Origin: Brachionus plicatilis
Lineage: Eukaryota > Rotifera > Eurotatoria > Ploima > Brachionidae
Reading direction: 5' to 3'
Assembly: GCA_010279815.1 (NCBI GenBank)
Contig: QEOQ01000303.1
Location: 685,567-749,566, forward strand
DNA length: 64,000 bases
The notes beneath the pieces are model-generated. The model saw only the letters and a program-made list of their open reading frames with translations. It ran no database searches and was not told the DNA's origin. The position numbers and the translations under genes were made by a program. This document shows, in pieces, positions 1-11,866 of the stretch (within the stretch, counting starts at the first letter, position 1; each line of letters begins with the position of its first letter).

Positions 1-1721
1 TTTATCCAGGAAAAATGTCTAATTTTTAATCCTTCATTTTATAATAATTCTTAGCTAGATTCAATTATTCGAATTTCTAAAAAAAATACAAAAAATTAGT
101 ATCATTTTACAAAGACATACAAATTTTTTTTTAAAATAAGCCAAAATAAAATTCAGGGAAAGAATCAAATGCTACAGAAATATTTTATTTTCTTAAACAA
201 AGTAATTATTAATTTTCAAAAAATTTTTCAATCGTTTAATAAACATTCTAATTATAAATTTAAAAGAAATATGGCAGCATTATAATAAATTGGAATATGA
301 CAATACAATAAACAATCATATAATTGGAAATTCAAGATTTATTTATTTAGCTTTTTAGTTCTCTTACCACTTAAAAAGTTTACCAAAATTTAAGTGAGCA
401 TTAATTTTTCTAATAAATAAATTTAAATGTGTACGTTTCAAATTATTAGCAAATAAATTCTGAGTAATAAAACAGAATAAGCTTGAAATTTTTTTCATAT
501 TTTTTCAAAGAATATTTTAATTTTAAGGAATTTAAGACAGATTTTTTTGCCCGTAGTTTTCTTAATTAAGTGAAATGAAAACCGCTCCTAAAACACGAAA
601 AAGGGGAACAATCGATGTCAACAGTTTATTTTCCAAAGATTTTTTATTTTCAAATTTATATACATAAATATTATATCAATAAATCTTTGTAAAAAGTCTT
701 ACATGCCTTTAATGATCATCCACCTTTTTGTAATAGTGGTTAAATAAAACTTAGGATTATATTAGAAAAATATACAATTTTTTAGTATTTTTATTTTGTT
801 ATTATTGTTTTAAGTAATTATCAATTTTTTAAATTGAATTTTTTAAATTGAATTTTTTAAATTGAATTTTTTAAATTGAATTTTTTAAATTGAATTTTTT
901 AAATTGAATTTTTTAAATTATATTTATTGAAAAAGACTTTATCTACAAAACTTTAAAAAAATTATTTGGTTTTAAAGCTTCTGTAATCTATTTCTGCATT
1001 TTTTTATTAAGTAAACATTTAAATCAATATTAATTCAACTTCCGAAATTTAGGAATTATTTACTTTTATAAATAAAATACGAAAAAAAACACGTGTTTTA
1101 AAATAAAATATTTTTAAGTGTAAATTTATTTTTCAGACAAAAATTAATAGCACAAATTTATACTAAAAAACTTAATGCTTTTAATAAATAAAAAATAGCA
1201 TAAAACGATAATTTATATCACGAAACAGGTCAAATTATTTTTTTTATGGAAAATTTTAAATCCGTATACGCTTAGATGTTTAACAAAGCATTCTTACTTA
1301 ATATTTATATTCAACCTCAAGTAATAAAATTTCGATTTTAAAGCTACAGTTCGTGCCCAAATGGCTAATCTAGACAAATAATGGCGATTTTGATATTTGT
1401 TTTGCATTATAAAATAAATACTTAGATCTCTGTGATTTTTAACAAATACCACTAGACTAGCAATTAAATATTAAAAAAATATCAAATATTTTAAATAATA
1501 GACTAAATAATAGATGAAGTTTCTTTGAGTTTTTTTTTTTTTTAATTTGGTTAAGTATCAAATGCTTAAATTGGTGTATAAGTTGTTTGCTCAAGTTCAA
1601 GTGTAGTTCTGATATCTAATTAGATTCTCAGAATTTTCTAATAGAATTCTCAATTGATCATTATTCTAATTCGTTTATTAATAAAAAAAATCAAAATTAA
1701 GATTTTTCTGTACATTTAAAT
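1..1721. other. AT-rich intergenic region
   Basis: No open frame with coding character is visible on either strand. The stretch is dominated by A/T runs and holds one short tandem repeat, listed separately. It lies downstream of the minus-strand countin-like gene. Confidence 0.6.
825..918. repeat. 14-bp tandem repeat, about 6.7 copies
   Basis: The unit TTTTTTAAATTGAA repeats head to tail without visible variation in six full copies plus a partial one. The near-perfect identity suggests recent slippage expansion. No gene overlaps it. Confidence 0.9.
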
Positions 1722-2686
1722 TTAAACTATCGTAAATTCTGTTGTTCCTTGGTCATAAATTTCACTGTGAGGATGCAGACTTCCACATTCACCATTGCAA
1801 ATAGCTGAAGGAAAAATTGTACATAAAATTTAAATTATTTTTAACATTAAGAATTACCAGTTTGAACAGTGTATGTCCCAGGTAACCATCTTTCACAGAA
1901 ACCTTGAGTTGGGTCGCAATCAGGGTCAGGAACAGCATTGAGTCTAATTTGAGCTTGATATTGGCCCGGATTTGAAGCTTCTAATAAAAATGAATCCTCG
2001 ACAGGAATTTTGTCAACAGTCTTGACTCCTATGTACAATTCACCAGTTCCAGTACCATTGTTGCTTACATAACTAAGATTAATTGTGAATGTTCCTTGTG
2101 GTCCTTGAGATGGTATAACACTAAAGTCAGTAATTCTAGCATCACCATGATCGTTAACAGGACAAGCTTTGAGCAATTCACAATACCAAATAGGGTCTAA
2201 ATCAGCTTTTTCTATAATGCTTATAAATTCTTTAATTCCAACATAGTCACAAAGTAGATTGCAAACTACTCCGGCTACTTCGCTACCGATTTTTTCGGCT
2301 ACATATTCACAAAGTGTTGAACACTCTCCAACAACGCCAATATTCAGAATAGCATTTAGCAAAGTATTAAGAGCTTCATCAGCAAAATTAATGCATGTTT
2401 TGCAGAAGCTAAGGCCATAGCGCATTCTAGGGATTAAGTGTTTTGGACCACCAAAAGTCAATGGATTAACATCAGCTTTAATGTTTAATAATTCAGTATT
2501 CATTGCTTTATTTGGAAGAAAGCTCTTTCCTGACACTCTTCCAAAAGGTCTAGGTTCATGTCTTTCGGCATTTATTAATTGAGCTATTAAAAAACAGCCC
2601 AAAATTATTTTATTTAACTTAATTAAAATTTTAATTAATAATTTATTTATTATTTTAGGATATGATTAAAATCTTACGCCTATCAT
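1722..2686 (-). CDS. Countin-like secreted protein with saposin-B region
   Basis: Proposed exons on the minus strand are 2686-2678, 2617-1858 and 1804-1722. The central exon encodes a hydrophobic signal-like start (IILGCFLIAQLINA). A Cys-rich saposin-B-like segment follows, with CKTC, CSTLC, CNLLC and CELLKAC. The C-terminal part is beta-rich (GTFTINLSYVSNNG) and contains CDPTQGFCERWLPGTYT. The donor at 1857 and acceptor at 1805 join GTYTVQT to AICNGECGSLHPHSEIYD, an ending typical of Dictyostelium countin and its relatives. Countin belongs to a secreted complex that controls group size in Dictyostelium; in animals the role is unknown, so only the family is called here. The first exon (Met-Ile-Gly, then GTAAG, 60-bp intron) is the least certain part, because the open frame has no ATG of its own before the signal peptide. 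Confidence 0.75.
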
Positions 2687-2745
2687 TGCCTGTGCTTCAA
2701 TTGTTTATTCTTTGGTTAAAATTTTAATTTAACAAAAAATTATAG

Positions 2746-2753
2746 TATTTATA
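2746..2753 (-). promoter_or_regulatory. Putative TATA box of countin-like gene
   Basis: TATAAATA on the minus strand lies about 60 bp upstream of the proposed ATG at 2686. The region is AT-rich, so chance occurrence is likely. The position is what supports it. Confidence 0.35.
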
Positions 2754-5700
2754 ATACAGTTTAAAGTTATGTCATTTTTCCCAAAGTTTTTTTACCTATT
2801 TAAAAATCAATGGAAAGATTTTAATTCATAGAGAAATCACCATATTTTATTGGAAATTAATAGGTTTTGTTTTTAATTTTAGAATTATCTTTTGGAAAAT
2901 GTTGACTGTTCTCGATGGATTTAGTCAAAATCGAGGTCCCACCAAATTTTTATTTTATCGAATCCAATAGATAAAATGCTAAAAAAAAGTTTCGTAATCA
3001 TTTTCAGTTTATGAATAATAAACTTGAGTCAAAAAATTCTATGTGAGATGACAGATTTTTAAATATCTAGTTCTAAGTTAAATTAATTGATATAAGTAAT
3101 AATTTGACCGCTTGAAAATTTTCCAAATTATTCTCAGACAGCTTTTATCTTTAATTTATTTCAATTAAAAAATTTTAATGTAAAAATCAGATTTAATTTA
3201 AACACAAAAGTTTGATGTTTCATTAACGAATAAAAATTTTTTCAAAAATATTTAAATTAAAAATCGATAGTTTTCAGAATAATTAAGAATGTGATATTTA
3301 AAAAAATTTTAATTGAAAAATTCCTAAACATTATATTTACAGACATTGAATCAACATTCTGAAGACTTTGCATGCTTCTGACTGGAATTTTGCTAATTTT
3401 TATCTATAATCATTACATATTTACACATTCATACTAAGGCTTTTAAATAACCTTGTAATTTTTTTATAAATTTAAGGTTATATTCAAAAAACTGAGCATT
3501 TTTTTCTTAATTTTTTAATTTATCTCTCTTTAATAAAATAACACAACTTGAAGGGTTCAAATATCAAATTCTCATGCTTAAGAACATATTTTTTATTAAA
3601 ATGGCACTTAGCAAATATTAAAGAAGGTTTAGATTTTTTTCACTTAAAATTTATTCTATAAAAGAAGAATGAGCTAAAAGGCATTAAAATTATAAGACTA
3701 AACCAATTAGCTCAATATAGTTCAGATAATTAGTAAACATTAAAGAACTGAAAAAACTTTTTTGGACTTGACTTGAAAAATTAAATTTAAAATTCTAAAA
3801 ATTGAATAGAAGACAATTTCTCTTAAATCTAAATAAATCTTAATTTTTAATATGTAAATTTTGGTTAAATATAGTAAAAAATTTAAAATAACAAAAAATT
3901 TTAAAAAACGTAAGTTTTTTAATTTATTTTTGAAGCAACATTATTTTTACTAATAAATCTATATTTAATAAATTTATTGTTAATTTTTATTCTGCTCTAT
4001 AATTTATATTCAGGAAGTAAAGATATTAATAAGGTTTAGCCAATTTTTTTATGGAAAGAGCTTAGCAATTAATAATTATAATTTTTAATTGAATCAATTT
4101 ATAAATCGTTTTGAAATGGAATCTTTTGTTGTAATTTGTTTTATAAAACAATGTTTTTAATTTTTAATAAATAGGAAAAAAATTTCTTTAATTTTAAACA
4201 TCATTTTACTTTCTTAAATTTAATTTAATCTTAAATTTTTTGATATAAAATTACATAAAATGATGTAATATTACCCGTTCTAGGGTTTATAGCAAAACAT
4301 TGTAATTATCAAAATTTTTTATTTTGTAAATTTTTTGAAAATAATTCTCGTTTATCTATTAACTTTTTTTTGTTTTACATTTAACATTCAAGAAGTAAAA
4401 TTTGTTTGAAATTTAAAAAAAAAAACTGCTTGATAGAAATTCTGAATTATTATAATATTCCTTTTAAATATAAATAAATTTTTTTGTTTTTTTATTTTAG
4501 TAATTTTTTTTTTCAAATTAAAATGTTTGAATTTTTAAATCCTATAAAATAATACAAATCCAATCAAAATTCCACATTCTAGACTTCTTTGAATTAAAGA
4601 AATAGAAATACCTTATTTTACAATCTTATTTCTAGATAAATATTTTCCTCTGCCATTACTTCTTTTAAAAATGTTTGGTCAGTCTTAAAAAAGAAAACAA
4701 TTAATTTTTGTTAAGAAAAAAATTGCAAATTTAAATTTTAAGTGCTTAATTTTATTTAAAAATTTTATTTGATGCTTTTAATCGATCTATTATATAATTT
4801 GATCGATTTTATTAATTATCTAAATTAGTTTTAAATTAGATTTTTTCAAATTCATAATTCGAAAATTTTTTCGATTTTTAAATTGAACCAATTTTTTAAG
4901 TGTGAAACGCAATTCAATTATATGCAAGCATTTTAAAAAGAATAACAAAATTAAAATGGTAAAATTTATTATTTTTTAAAACAAATTGTTTTTATTCGTG
5001 TCAAAAATAAATTTATGAAAATCTTTTTTAAGCAGGCTAAATATCTTTTAGTAAAATTTTAATAATTATTTTTAGATAAAAACAAAATTTGTGTTAATAA
5101 CCTTTTCAAATAATTTCTTAGGAAATTAATGTTTAAAAGAATTTGGATTCAAATTTTTGGCATCCATACAAAATTATAACCAAAAGAATGCATAATAAAT
5201 AAAGATTTTATGAATTCAATTAGAAAAGGCAATTTTATAACTAAACGATTCTAAAGTTTAAAAAAAATTCAATCAATGTCTAGCATTTAATTAAATTTAA
5301 GCCTAACTGCAATCTCGTTTAATTTTCAATCTTTTTTAATAGAACACTTTACTTGATTAGCCCGCCAAAATATTTTCAAATTACAGTCTTCATTTAAATA
5401 ATTTTTTTAAAGAAAATTTCCTCAATAATTAGACTACAATCAAATAATTGATTAAGTCTAAAGATTTTAATTTTGTTTAAATGGAATTATAGTTTTTCTT
5501 TTTCAAATTAAAAAAATTAGTTTAGAAAATTTAGAATAAACATAAAGTTGCCAAGCAAAATAGAGCAATATCTCGAAGATACTTTTAGAAGTAAATATAG
5601 ACAGTTTTAATAAAATGCTTACATTTCATTTATTTAATGAAAAAAAAAATAAGAACGCCAAAATTTGCTGTATAATATTGTTTTATCATACTCTGTATAT

Positions 5701-5943
5701 GTGACTAGAGGGTTATAAGTGAACATCTTTGATTCTACAACATGAACATTCTTTATTCAACGCTCTTCATGAAAATTCAAATTAGATTTTTTTATAAACT
5801 ACAGCAGTCGTTCTAATGTTAATTACAAGTGTGTTTAAATATTTTTACAGTGAATTATTATAATATAAATTACGCAAAGAAAATATTTTACTAAATTTAA
5901 ACTTAAAAAAACACTTTTCTCCTTTTTAAATTTAGACTTAAAC
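2754..5943. other. AT-rich intergenic region, nothing recognised
   Basis: About 3.2 kb without a coding-like open frame, tRNA or clear repeat that I can see. It contains both presumptive promoters: the countin-like gene (minus) and the P450 gene (plus). Confidence 0.55.
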
Positions 5944-7651
5944 ATGATCGGAAAAAATTTAAGCATATACTGGAACAAAAATACACAATTGGCTTTATTT
6001 GCCTTTTCTCTTGGCTTAATTAGTTACGTTGCCTTAAAGAGAATATTACGATCCAAGCACAAGCTACCGCAAGAAATTTACTTCAATAAAGAAAACCAAT
6101 TGGGAAAAAACAAAAAAGACTTTTTGAAAAATCTCCAAGATGATCACGAGCATTATTTGACACTGTTACAAAAAGCTTACCCAAATGAGTGCAGTTTAAT
6201 CTTGGGTGGCTTTTTAACTGGCCAAAAAAACATTGTTTTTCTCAACTCAATTGAATCTGTGAAAAAATTTTCCCAAAAAGTCAACAAAGTCGAAGCCATT
6301 GCGGACAGACCAAAAAATTTGCTTCTAAATTTTATATCTAAAGGGTACATTGGTTCTTTTTTTCGAATGTTTGGCGAAAAATTGCTGGAAATTAGAAAAT
6401 CATCATTGCAAGGTTTGCATACAATAATTAGTAATGATCCCAACTTTGAACACAAACTGACTGATGAACTGCAATTGTTGATTGACTTTATTGATAAAGA
6501 ATCTATTGATCAAGAAAAATTGTTTGAAAAAGAGGAAAAAGCTCGTCATTTTTCAATTCATTTGGGGAAAGAAGATGGTCTTGTTCAAAATGCACCAATT
6601 TATTTACAGCAAATAGCCACAAATTATATCACTTATCTAGGTTTAGGTGTCAGATTTGATTACGATTTGGATCCCCTAGCTCCAGTCAAAGTTAAAATTA
6701 ATAATATATCTGAATCATTATGCTCTTTAAACTTGGCTTCAATGACCAATTTTGATAAATTAAGTGCCATTTTTGATCGAAAAACAATAAATTTTTTAAG
6801 TACAAGAGTCAACTCTTTTTATGACTTTTTATCACAAGCTTTTGGTGCCTATAAATCAAATTATGATCCAGAAGTGATAAACAATTTTGCCGATTTTGTC
6901 CTAAGTAAACACAGTCAAAATTTAAAAAACAAAAAAATACTTATGGACAATGACAACTATTCCGAAAAGGATATTTTAGTACAATAGTAATTTTATTGGG
7001 TTTACTTTAATTTAAAATCTTAATTATTTAAAAATTATTTTTAGTTTTACTCTAATGATGGCCGGTACATGCACAACTGGGTTTACTCTTTCTTGGGCTT
7101 TGTATTATTTGTCCAAAGATAAAAGAATACAAGAAGAAATTTTTAATGAAATTGCGCATACAGTTGGAGTTTCTGGATTTATTTATTCTAAACAAAAAGC
7201 TAACTTGCCTTACACAGAGGCCTGTTTGAACGAAATTTTGCGCTTGTCTTCGACTCAAGCATTGATACCAAGATCGACCAGCAATGATGTAAAAATAGAT
7301 AATTATGTCTTGCCAAAAGATACCACTGTTTTGATAAACGCATTTGCCATTCACAGAGACCCACGCTATTGGAATGATCATAACGAGTTGCATCCAGAAC
7401 AATGGTTCGATGAGAACAAAAATTTGAAATCATTTAGTGAGTCGTTTATACCGTTTGGTGTAGCGCCAAGAACTTGTATAGGCGACAATTTATCAAGACA
7501 AATTCTGTTCTTGGTCATAGTCAATTTGGTGCAGCGATTTCATTTTGAGTACGTCCCTGATAAAAATTACGATTACTCGGAAAAAGATGGCTATTTGGGA
7601 GTTTTAAGAAGACCCTTTAATTATCATCTGAAATTGACTCGCAGAAATTAA
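5944..7651 (+). CDS. Cytochrome P450, two exons
   Basis: Exons are 5944-6986 and 7045-7651 with a 58-bp GT..AG intron, giving 549 residues, a normal full-length microsomal P450. An N-terminal hydrophobic anchor (about residues 14-32) is followed by basic residues. The splice joins DILVQ to YFTLMMAG, the start of the I helix. The I-helix motif is AGTCTT (about 354-359), with Cys357 where most P450s have Asp or Glu. The ExxR of the K helix is EILR (about 411-414). The heme loop PFGVAPRTCIG places the Cys thiolate at about 492; its usual second Gly is Ala, a common change. It should be a heme mono-oxygenase on the ER membrane using P450 reductase. Substrate and CYP family cannot be told from sequence alone. 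AATAAA at 7734-7739 is a likely polyadenylation signal. Confidence 0.9.
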
Positions 7652-9999
7652 GTCCCCATAATTGAACAAATTTTTAGTTTTAATTATATTTTTTAGTTAT
7701 TAGATGTTTTCTTTAATCGATTTTATTTATATCAATAAAAGGCATATTTCACTAGTTAACCAATGTTGGCTTATTTAATTGATGTATTGTTAGCCAAAAT
7801 TTACAATAATAATAAAATTTAATAATCATTTTGTTAAAATTTTTGATTCGTAAATAAAAATTTGGTATAAAATTCTGTTTAAGAAAACGCTGTTATTGCA
7901 TAATTTAAAAATATAAACGATAATTTAAATTTAGATTAGTCATTTTTTTATTTTGAAAAAAATCTGCACACCTTTTTATAGAGTAAGCTTTTTTTAATAT
8001 TTAATTATGTAAGTGATTATTTACACTTATAATTTATTATTATTATTTATTTCAATGAACGCCTTAAAGGCGATGTTAATAAAAATTTAGAAAATAAAAT
8101 GTAATAAATAAGACAAAGTTTAAGTGCATAACCATCTAATTCAAATTTATAACCATCTAATTCAAATTTTTTTAAGAAGCGATGACAGAATCTTAATATC
8201 TAAACAAAATAAAATTACAAGTCACAAGATCATAGAGACATAAAAATAAATCTCAAAATATTGATATTTTTATTGATCATTAATATTTTCTGTGTTAATT
8301 AAAATTAATTTTTTTGTTGAATTTAGTGAAACATGTTTTGTTTAATGTTGTTTCATCATCAAAGTTTAAAAAGCTCAATTTTTTCAATTTTAATTAAGGA
8401 AAAAGAATTTTATCCATGTATTTTTGGAAGATTTGTATGAAAATTCACAATGCTTTTTTAAAACTTACTTGGCAAAATCAATCAGTCCTTTTTATAAAAA
8501 ATATTATAACTAAATTTTAAATGTAAACCTTGTTTTTTAAAACACCTTTCGATACTTTTTTCAAGTAATTCAAAATAATTGTCAATTAATTTATTTATTA
8601 ATTTATTCATTGAATTAACCTTCTTTTCAGGAGAAGTAAATTTTAAGATTTCAAAAGAAAGAAAATAAAGACAAAAAAATTTAAGTATTAAGTGAGAAAA
8701 AAGAAAAATACATAAATATAAAAAAACATCTTTAGATAATTGAATCTTAATTTAAAAATGATTTTTTCACTGAGTAAAAGCAGAAGTAGAAGCCAAGTAC
8801 AAAAATATTAAAAAATTAATCTAATTTAATACCGATTAGGAAATAGAATATTTGTTTAAAAATATTCAAAAGATCTATGCAAAACTTTCGATTGACAATT
8901 CACTAATATAAGATTTTAAACTAACTCAAATCAACTCGATTAATTTTTCAAAAAATATTATCTCTTTATTCTATGGGCTATCAAATAGTGTTGGATGGGG
9001 TAAAAAATACGGACAAACTTCTGGTGGGCGATCATTTATCCAAAATTTTTACCATTTTGCTGACCGGACAAACAACCGCCCTCCCAAAAGTTAGCCGGTT
9101 AATGCAGACACGGTCACGATTTTTAAAATTTTTGTCCTGATTTGTGTCCGCTTGTACAGATCTCAATACTAATATTAAGCGTTTCCGAAAATTGAGTAAG
9201 AACAACTTTTTAAAGAAAAAGAAAATAAGGTAATCTAAAGTCTTAAATTTTGAAAAAAACATCTAAAAATTATAAAATAATGCTGCTGTATTTTTTAAAA
9301 TTTAATTGCTCCAAAAGCTTCAATTCAGTCATATTTGTTGTTTTTTTTTTAAATTAATTCAATTCCAAAAATAGGACTAAAGTGGAAGGAACAGACAATA
9401 AAAATTGAGCCACTCTACTAAAGTAATAAGATGATTTTTCTCAGAATTTAAAAGAATACTTTTGTTTTAACAAAAAAATATTTCAGATACTCTCTGTTTC
9501 CAAATTAATCTTCAATAAAATCAACAAGATTTTTAAAAATATTAAAAATATAATCAATTCAAAACAAAATTTATAAAATGAATGTTTTTAATGTACAAGG
9601 CTATTTCAGCCTGGTATTACATAAGTTGGAATAATTTTTTAGAATTGTTGTTTGAATTCTACTCTTTCAACCATAGAAATTGCAATATTATTACAAAAAG
9701 TAACATCATTCAATTGTGTATTTTGTATGCGTTTTGATATCAGAACTTTTTTGATGAAACCATAATAAATTTCATTATTATTTGTTTTCTTAATGAAAAT
9801 TGAAATGTTTAATTAAATTTAAATGAGCCCTCTTCTGAAAAAGCTAAAAATAAGATACCAAACGTAGGTAAGACCAGTGCTCCTTTATGGACTGGATGAT
9901 CTAGCCATTAATCCTAGCCTTAAGGAAGATACAAGTTACAAGTTTGGACTTCCAAGACATTTGCAGACAGAGCTCTGCATTTGCAAACGCCTTAGGAAT
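7652..9999. other. Intergenic; short LINE-tail-like motif and a GC-richer island
   Basis: No gene recognised. Near 8058-8081 the motif GCCTTAAAGGCGATGTTAA resembles one near 40283-40302 and may be the 3' tail of a retroelement family. Around 9000-9160 there is a locally GC-richer island (CCGGACAAACAACCGCCC), which looks like inserted DNA but shows no frame or terminal repeat I can identify. Confidence 0.45.
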
Positions 10000-10738
10000 T
10001 GACACAATTGAATCTCGAATAACTCGCGCCAAGTGTGGTTAGTGTAATTTGATTCAAAATTAACCTTTACCCCAATGGTTGATGAAATAAAACAGCGTTG
10101 TAGTTCACGGTTGAACTTAATAAAAATATTGTCAAACAAAAAATGGGGTCTTAATTATAACACACTAGGAAACTTATATAAATCTTTAATCGGATCTATA
10201 ATTGATTACTCTTTCCCATGTCTGAATTCATTTTCAGAGACAAACATTAAAAAAATTCAAGTCTTACAAAACTCAGCAGTTCGTTTTATACTTAAACTAA
10301 AATATGATACTCCTTCCAATATTTTGCGTCATGAGACCTTTAGCTGTATCGAATCGACTTTTTGAATTGAGCAAAAGATATTTAGAGGGAGGACTGTGTC
10401 ATTCTGTTCCATTGGTTATCAAGCTGGTTGATGAATATAAAGCTGGTTTTGAATCAAGGTATGTTGAATACCCAACTCCATTGTGTAATTGCTATCTTAC
10501 TATTTCTTCTTTCTTTCCTGAACTGTTCAATACTCAAACACTTTGCACACGCCATCTCTTACAATTTATCAATTTTAATTGTCTTTTTATTATATTTTAA
10601 CTTATTTTAATATTATCTTATTTTTTCTTTACATTTTTATTTTTATTTTATTTTGTCTTGATTTTTATTTTTATATATATTTTTTTTAATCTGAAGGAGC
10701 TTTAGCTAGACACAGATAAAACAAATAAATAAATAAAT
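10000..10738 (+). mobile_element. 5'-truncated LINE, C-terminal end of reverse transcriptase ORF plus tail
   Basis: A broken frame reads FDSKLTFTP then VDEIKQRCSSRLNLIKIL, then IGSIIDYSFPCLN and KIQVLQNSAVRFIL. This is the typical region C-terminal to the RT domain of Jockey/CR1-like LINEs. The frame shifts near 10320 and continues as LAVSNRLFELSKRYLEGGL. An in-frame stop near 10045 and the shift show it is dead. The element ends with GAAGGAGCTTTAGCT and an AAAT tetranucleotide run at about 10720-10738, a normal LINE tail. The 5' limit is approximate. Confidence 0.8.
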
Positions 10739-10952
10739 CCAAGTCCGGACTTTTTTTAAAAATTTGCTAGATCAGGCTTCATATCGAAAAATGTATATAC
10801 TCTTGGGTTGTTTAATGCAATAGATCTGCCATATATCAGAATTTTCTTGCAATTTTAGCATAAATGTCTTCACAATTCTTCTTAAGTATTCAAAATTTTA
10901 AAGCCTGGACTTGGATTTTTGAAAAAAAATTTTAAAAAAAGTCCGGACTAGG
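10739..10952. repeat. Inverted-repeat element with TCCGGAC arms
   Basis: The left arm 10739-10765 and right arm 10927-10952 are near-perfect inverted repeats around AAGTCCGGACTTTTTTT, enclosing about 160 bp of AT-rich sequence with no frame. It directly abuts the LINE tail. It is probably a non-autonomous DNA transposon or its remnant. No target duplication could be assigned. Confidence 0.65.
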
Positions 10953-11866
10953 ACTTAATTTGAGACTTTTAAACAACTCTGGATTTACTTTTCCATATTT
11001 GAAATGCTGTCAGAATCTGATTTGATAAAAAGGATCAGAGATTTAATAAAGCTCAAGCAGGCAAAATTTTTCCTATTGCGCTCTTAAAACTAAAAAAGAT
11101 GTAAGAAAACCAATAATTACTTTCCTATTTAATATTTTTTATCTTTATGTAAATTTTGAACATTTTTACATCAATTTTTTTTTAGGTCGCATTTTGGTGT
11201 TTTTAGTCGAATTATATAAAATAAAAGATACCTATAAAAGAAAATAAAATATAGAATAAAAGAAAGTTGAAAGATGATTATGCTATATTTACAAATTAGA
11301 TTAAAAAAATTTAGATTGACCAAAAAAAATGAGTCTCACTTAGCTTCAATGAACAGGTTTAACAAAATTCTAAAACTTTTTTTATGTTTTTTGTTTCTAA
11401 TTTTTCAATTCTATTCTTTTAAATGTTTCAAAATAATTTTCTTTTGAGAAAAAGTTAAAATTAATTTAAAACATGAATTTGAAATTCAAAGGAAAAATCG
11501 GTCATTCTTCCTAATTTTATTTTGAAATTTAACAATTCTGATTGAATCTACCTTTTCTAAAAAAGCCCAATGGCATAAGCAATTAAATAAATAAATATTA
11601 ATATAAAAAATGTAAAAAAATAACACTTAGTTCCATTTTTTTTTCAAAAATATGAGATGAGTATTTAATCAAGTCTATCAATGCTTAAAAATATTTAAAA
11701 TAAAAATTTATTTACAATTTAAACAAAAAAATTTGACAAAATCAAATTTCTGAACAAAAAATCAAAAGAAAATCAAAATTTTGAAAGATAACTTTAAGCA
11801 AACTTTGTTTCTAAAAAGTTAACTTCACTTTATTTTACGAATAAAAAATTGGTACTGGCGTCGCTA
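10953..11866. other. AT-rich intergenic region
   Basis: No coding frame is seen. The sequence ending at 10981 (TTTAAACAACTCTG) matches the right terminus of the hAT-like MITE at 26947-27049, so a fragment of that family may lie here. The rest lies downstream of the minus-strand BEN-like gene. Confidence 0.45.

Noticed and set aside
825..918. CRISPR-like array
   Set aside because: The repeats are contiguous 14-mers without spacers, in a eukaryotic genome. It is a simple tandem repeat.
6177..7433. Open frames on the minus strand opposite the P450 exons
   Set aside because: They are antisense shadows of conserved P450 coding sequence with no signals of their own.
9032..9262. 76-residue minus-strand open frame near the GC-richer island
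   Set aside because: Low complexity, Lys/Phe-rich, no homologous feature, and it runs through probable repeat sequence.
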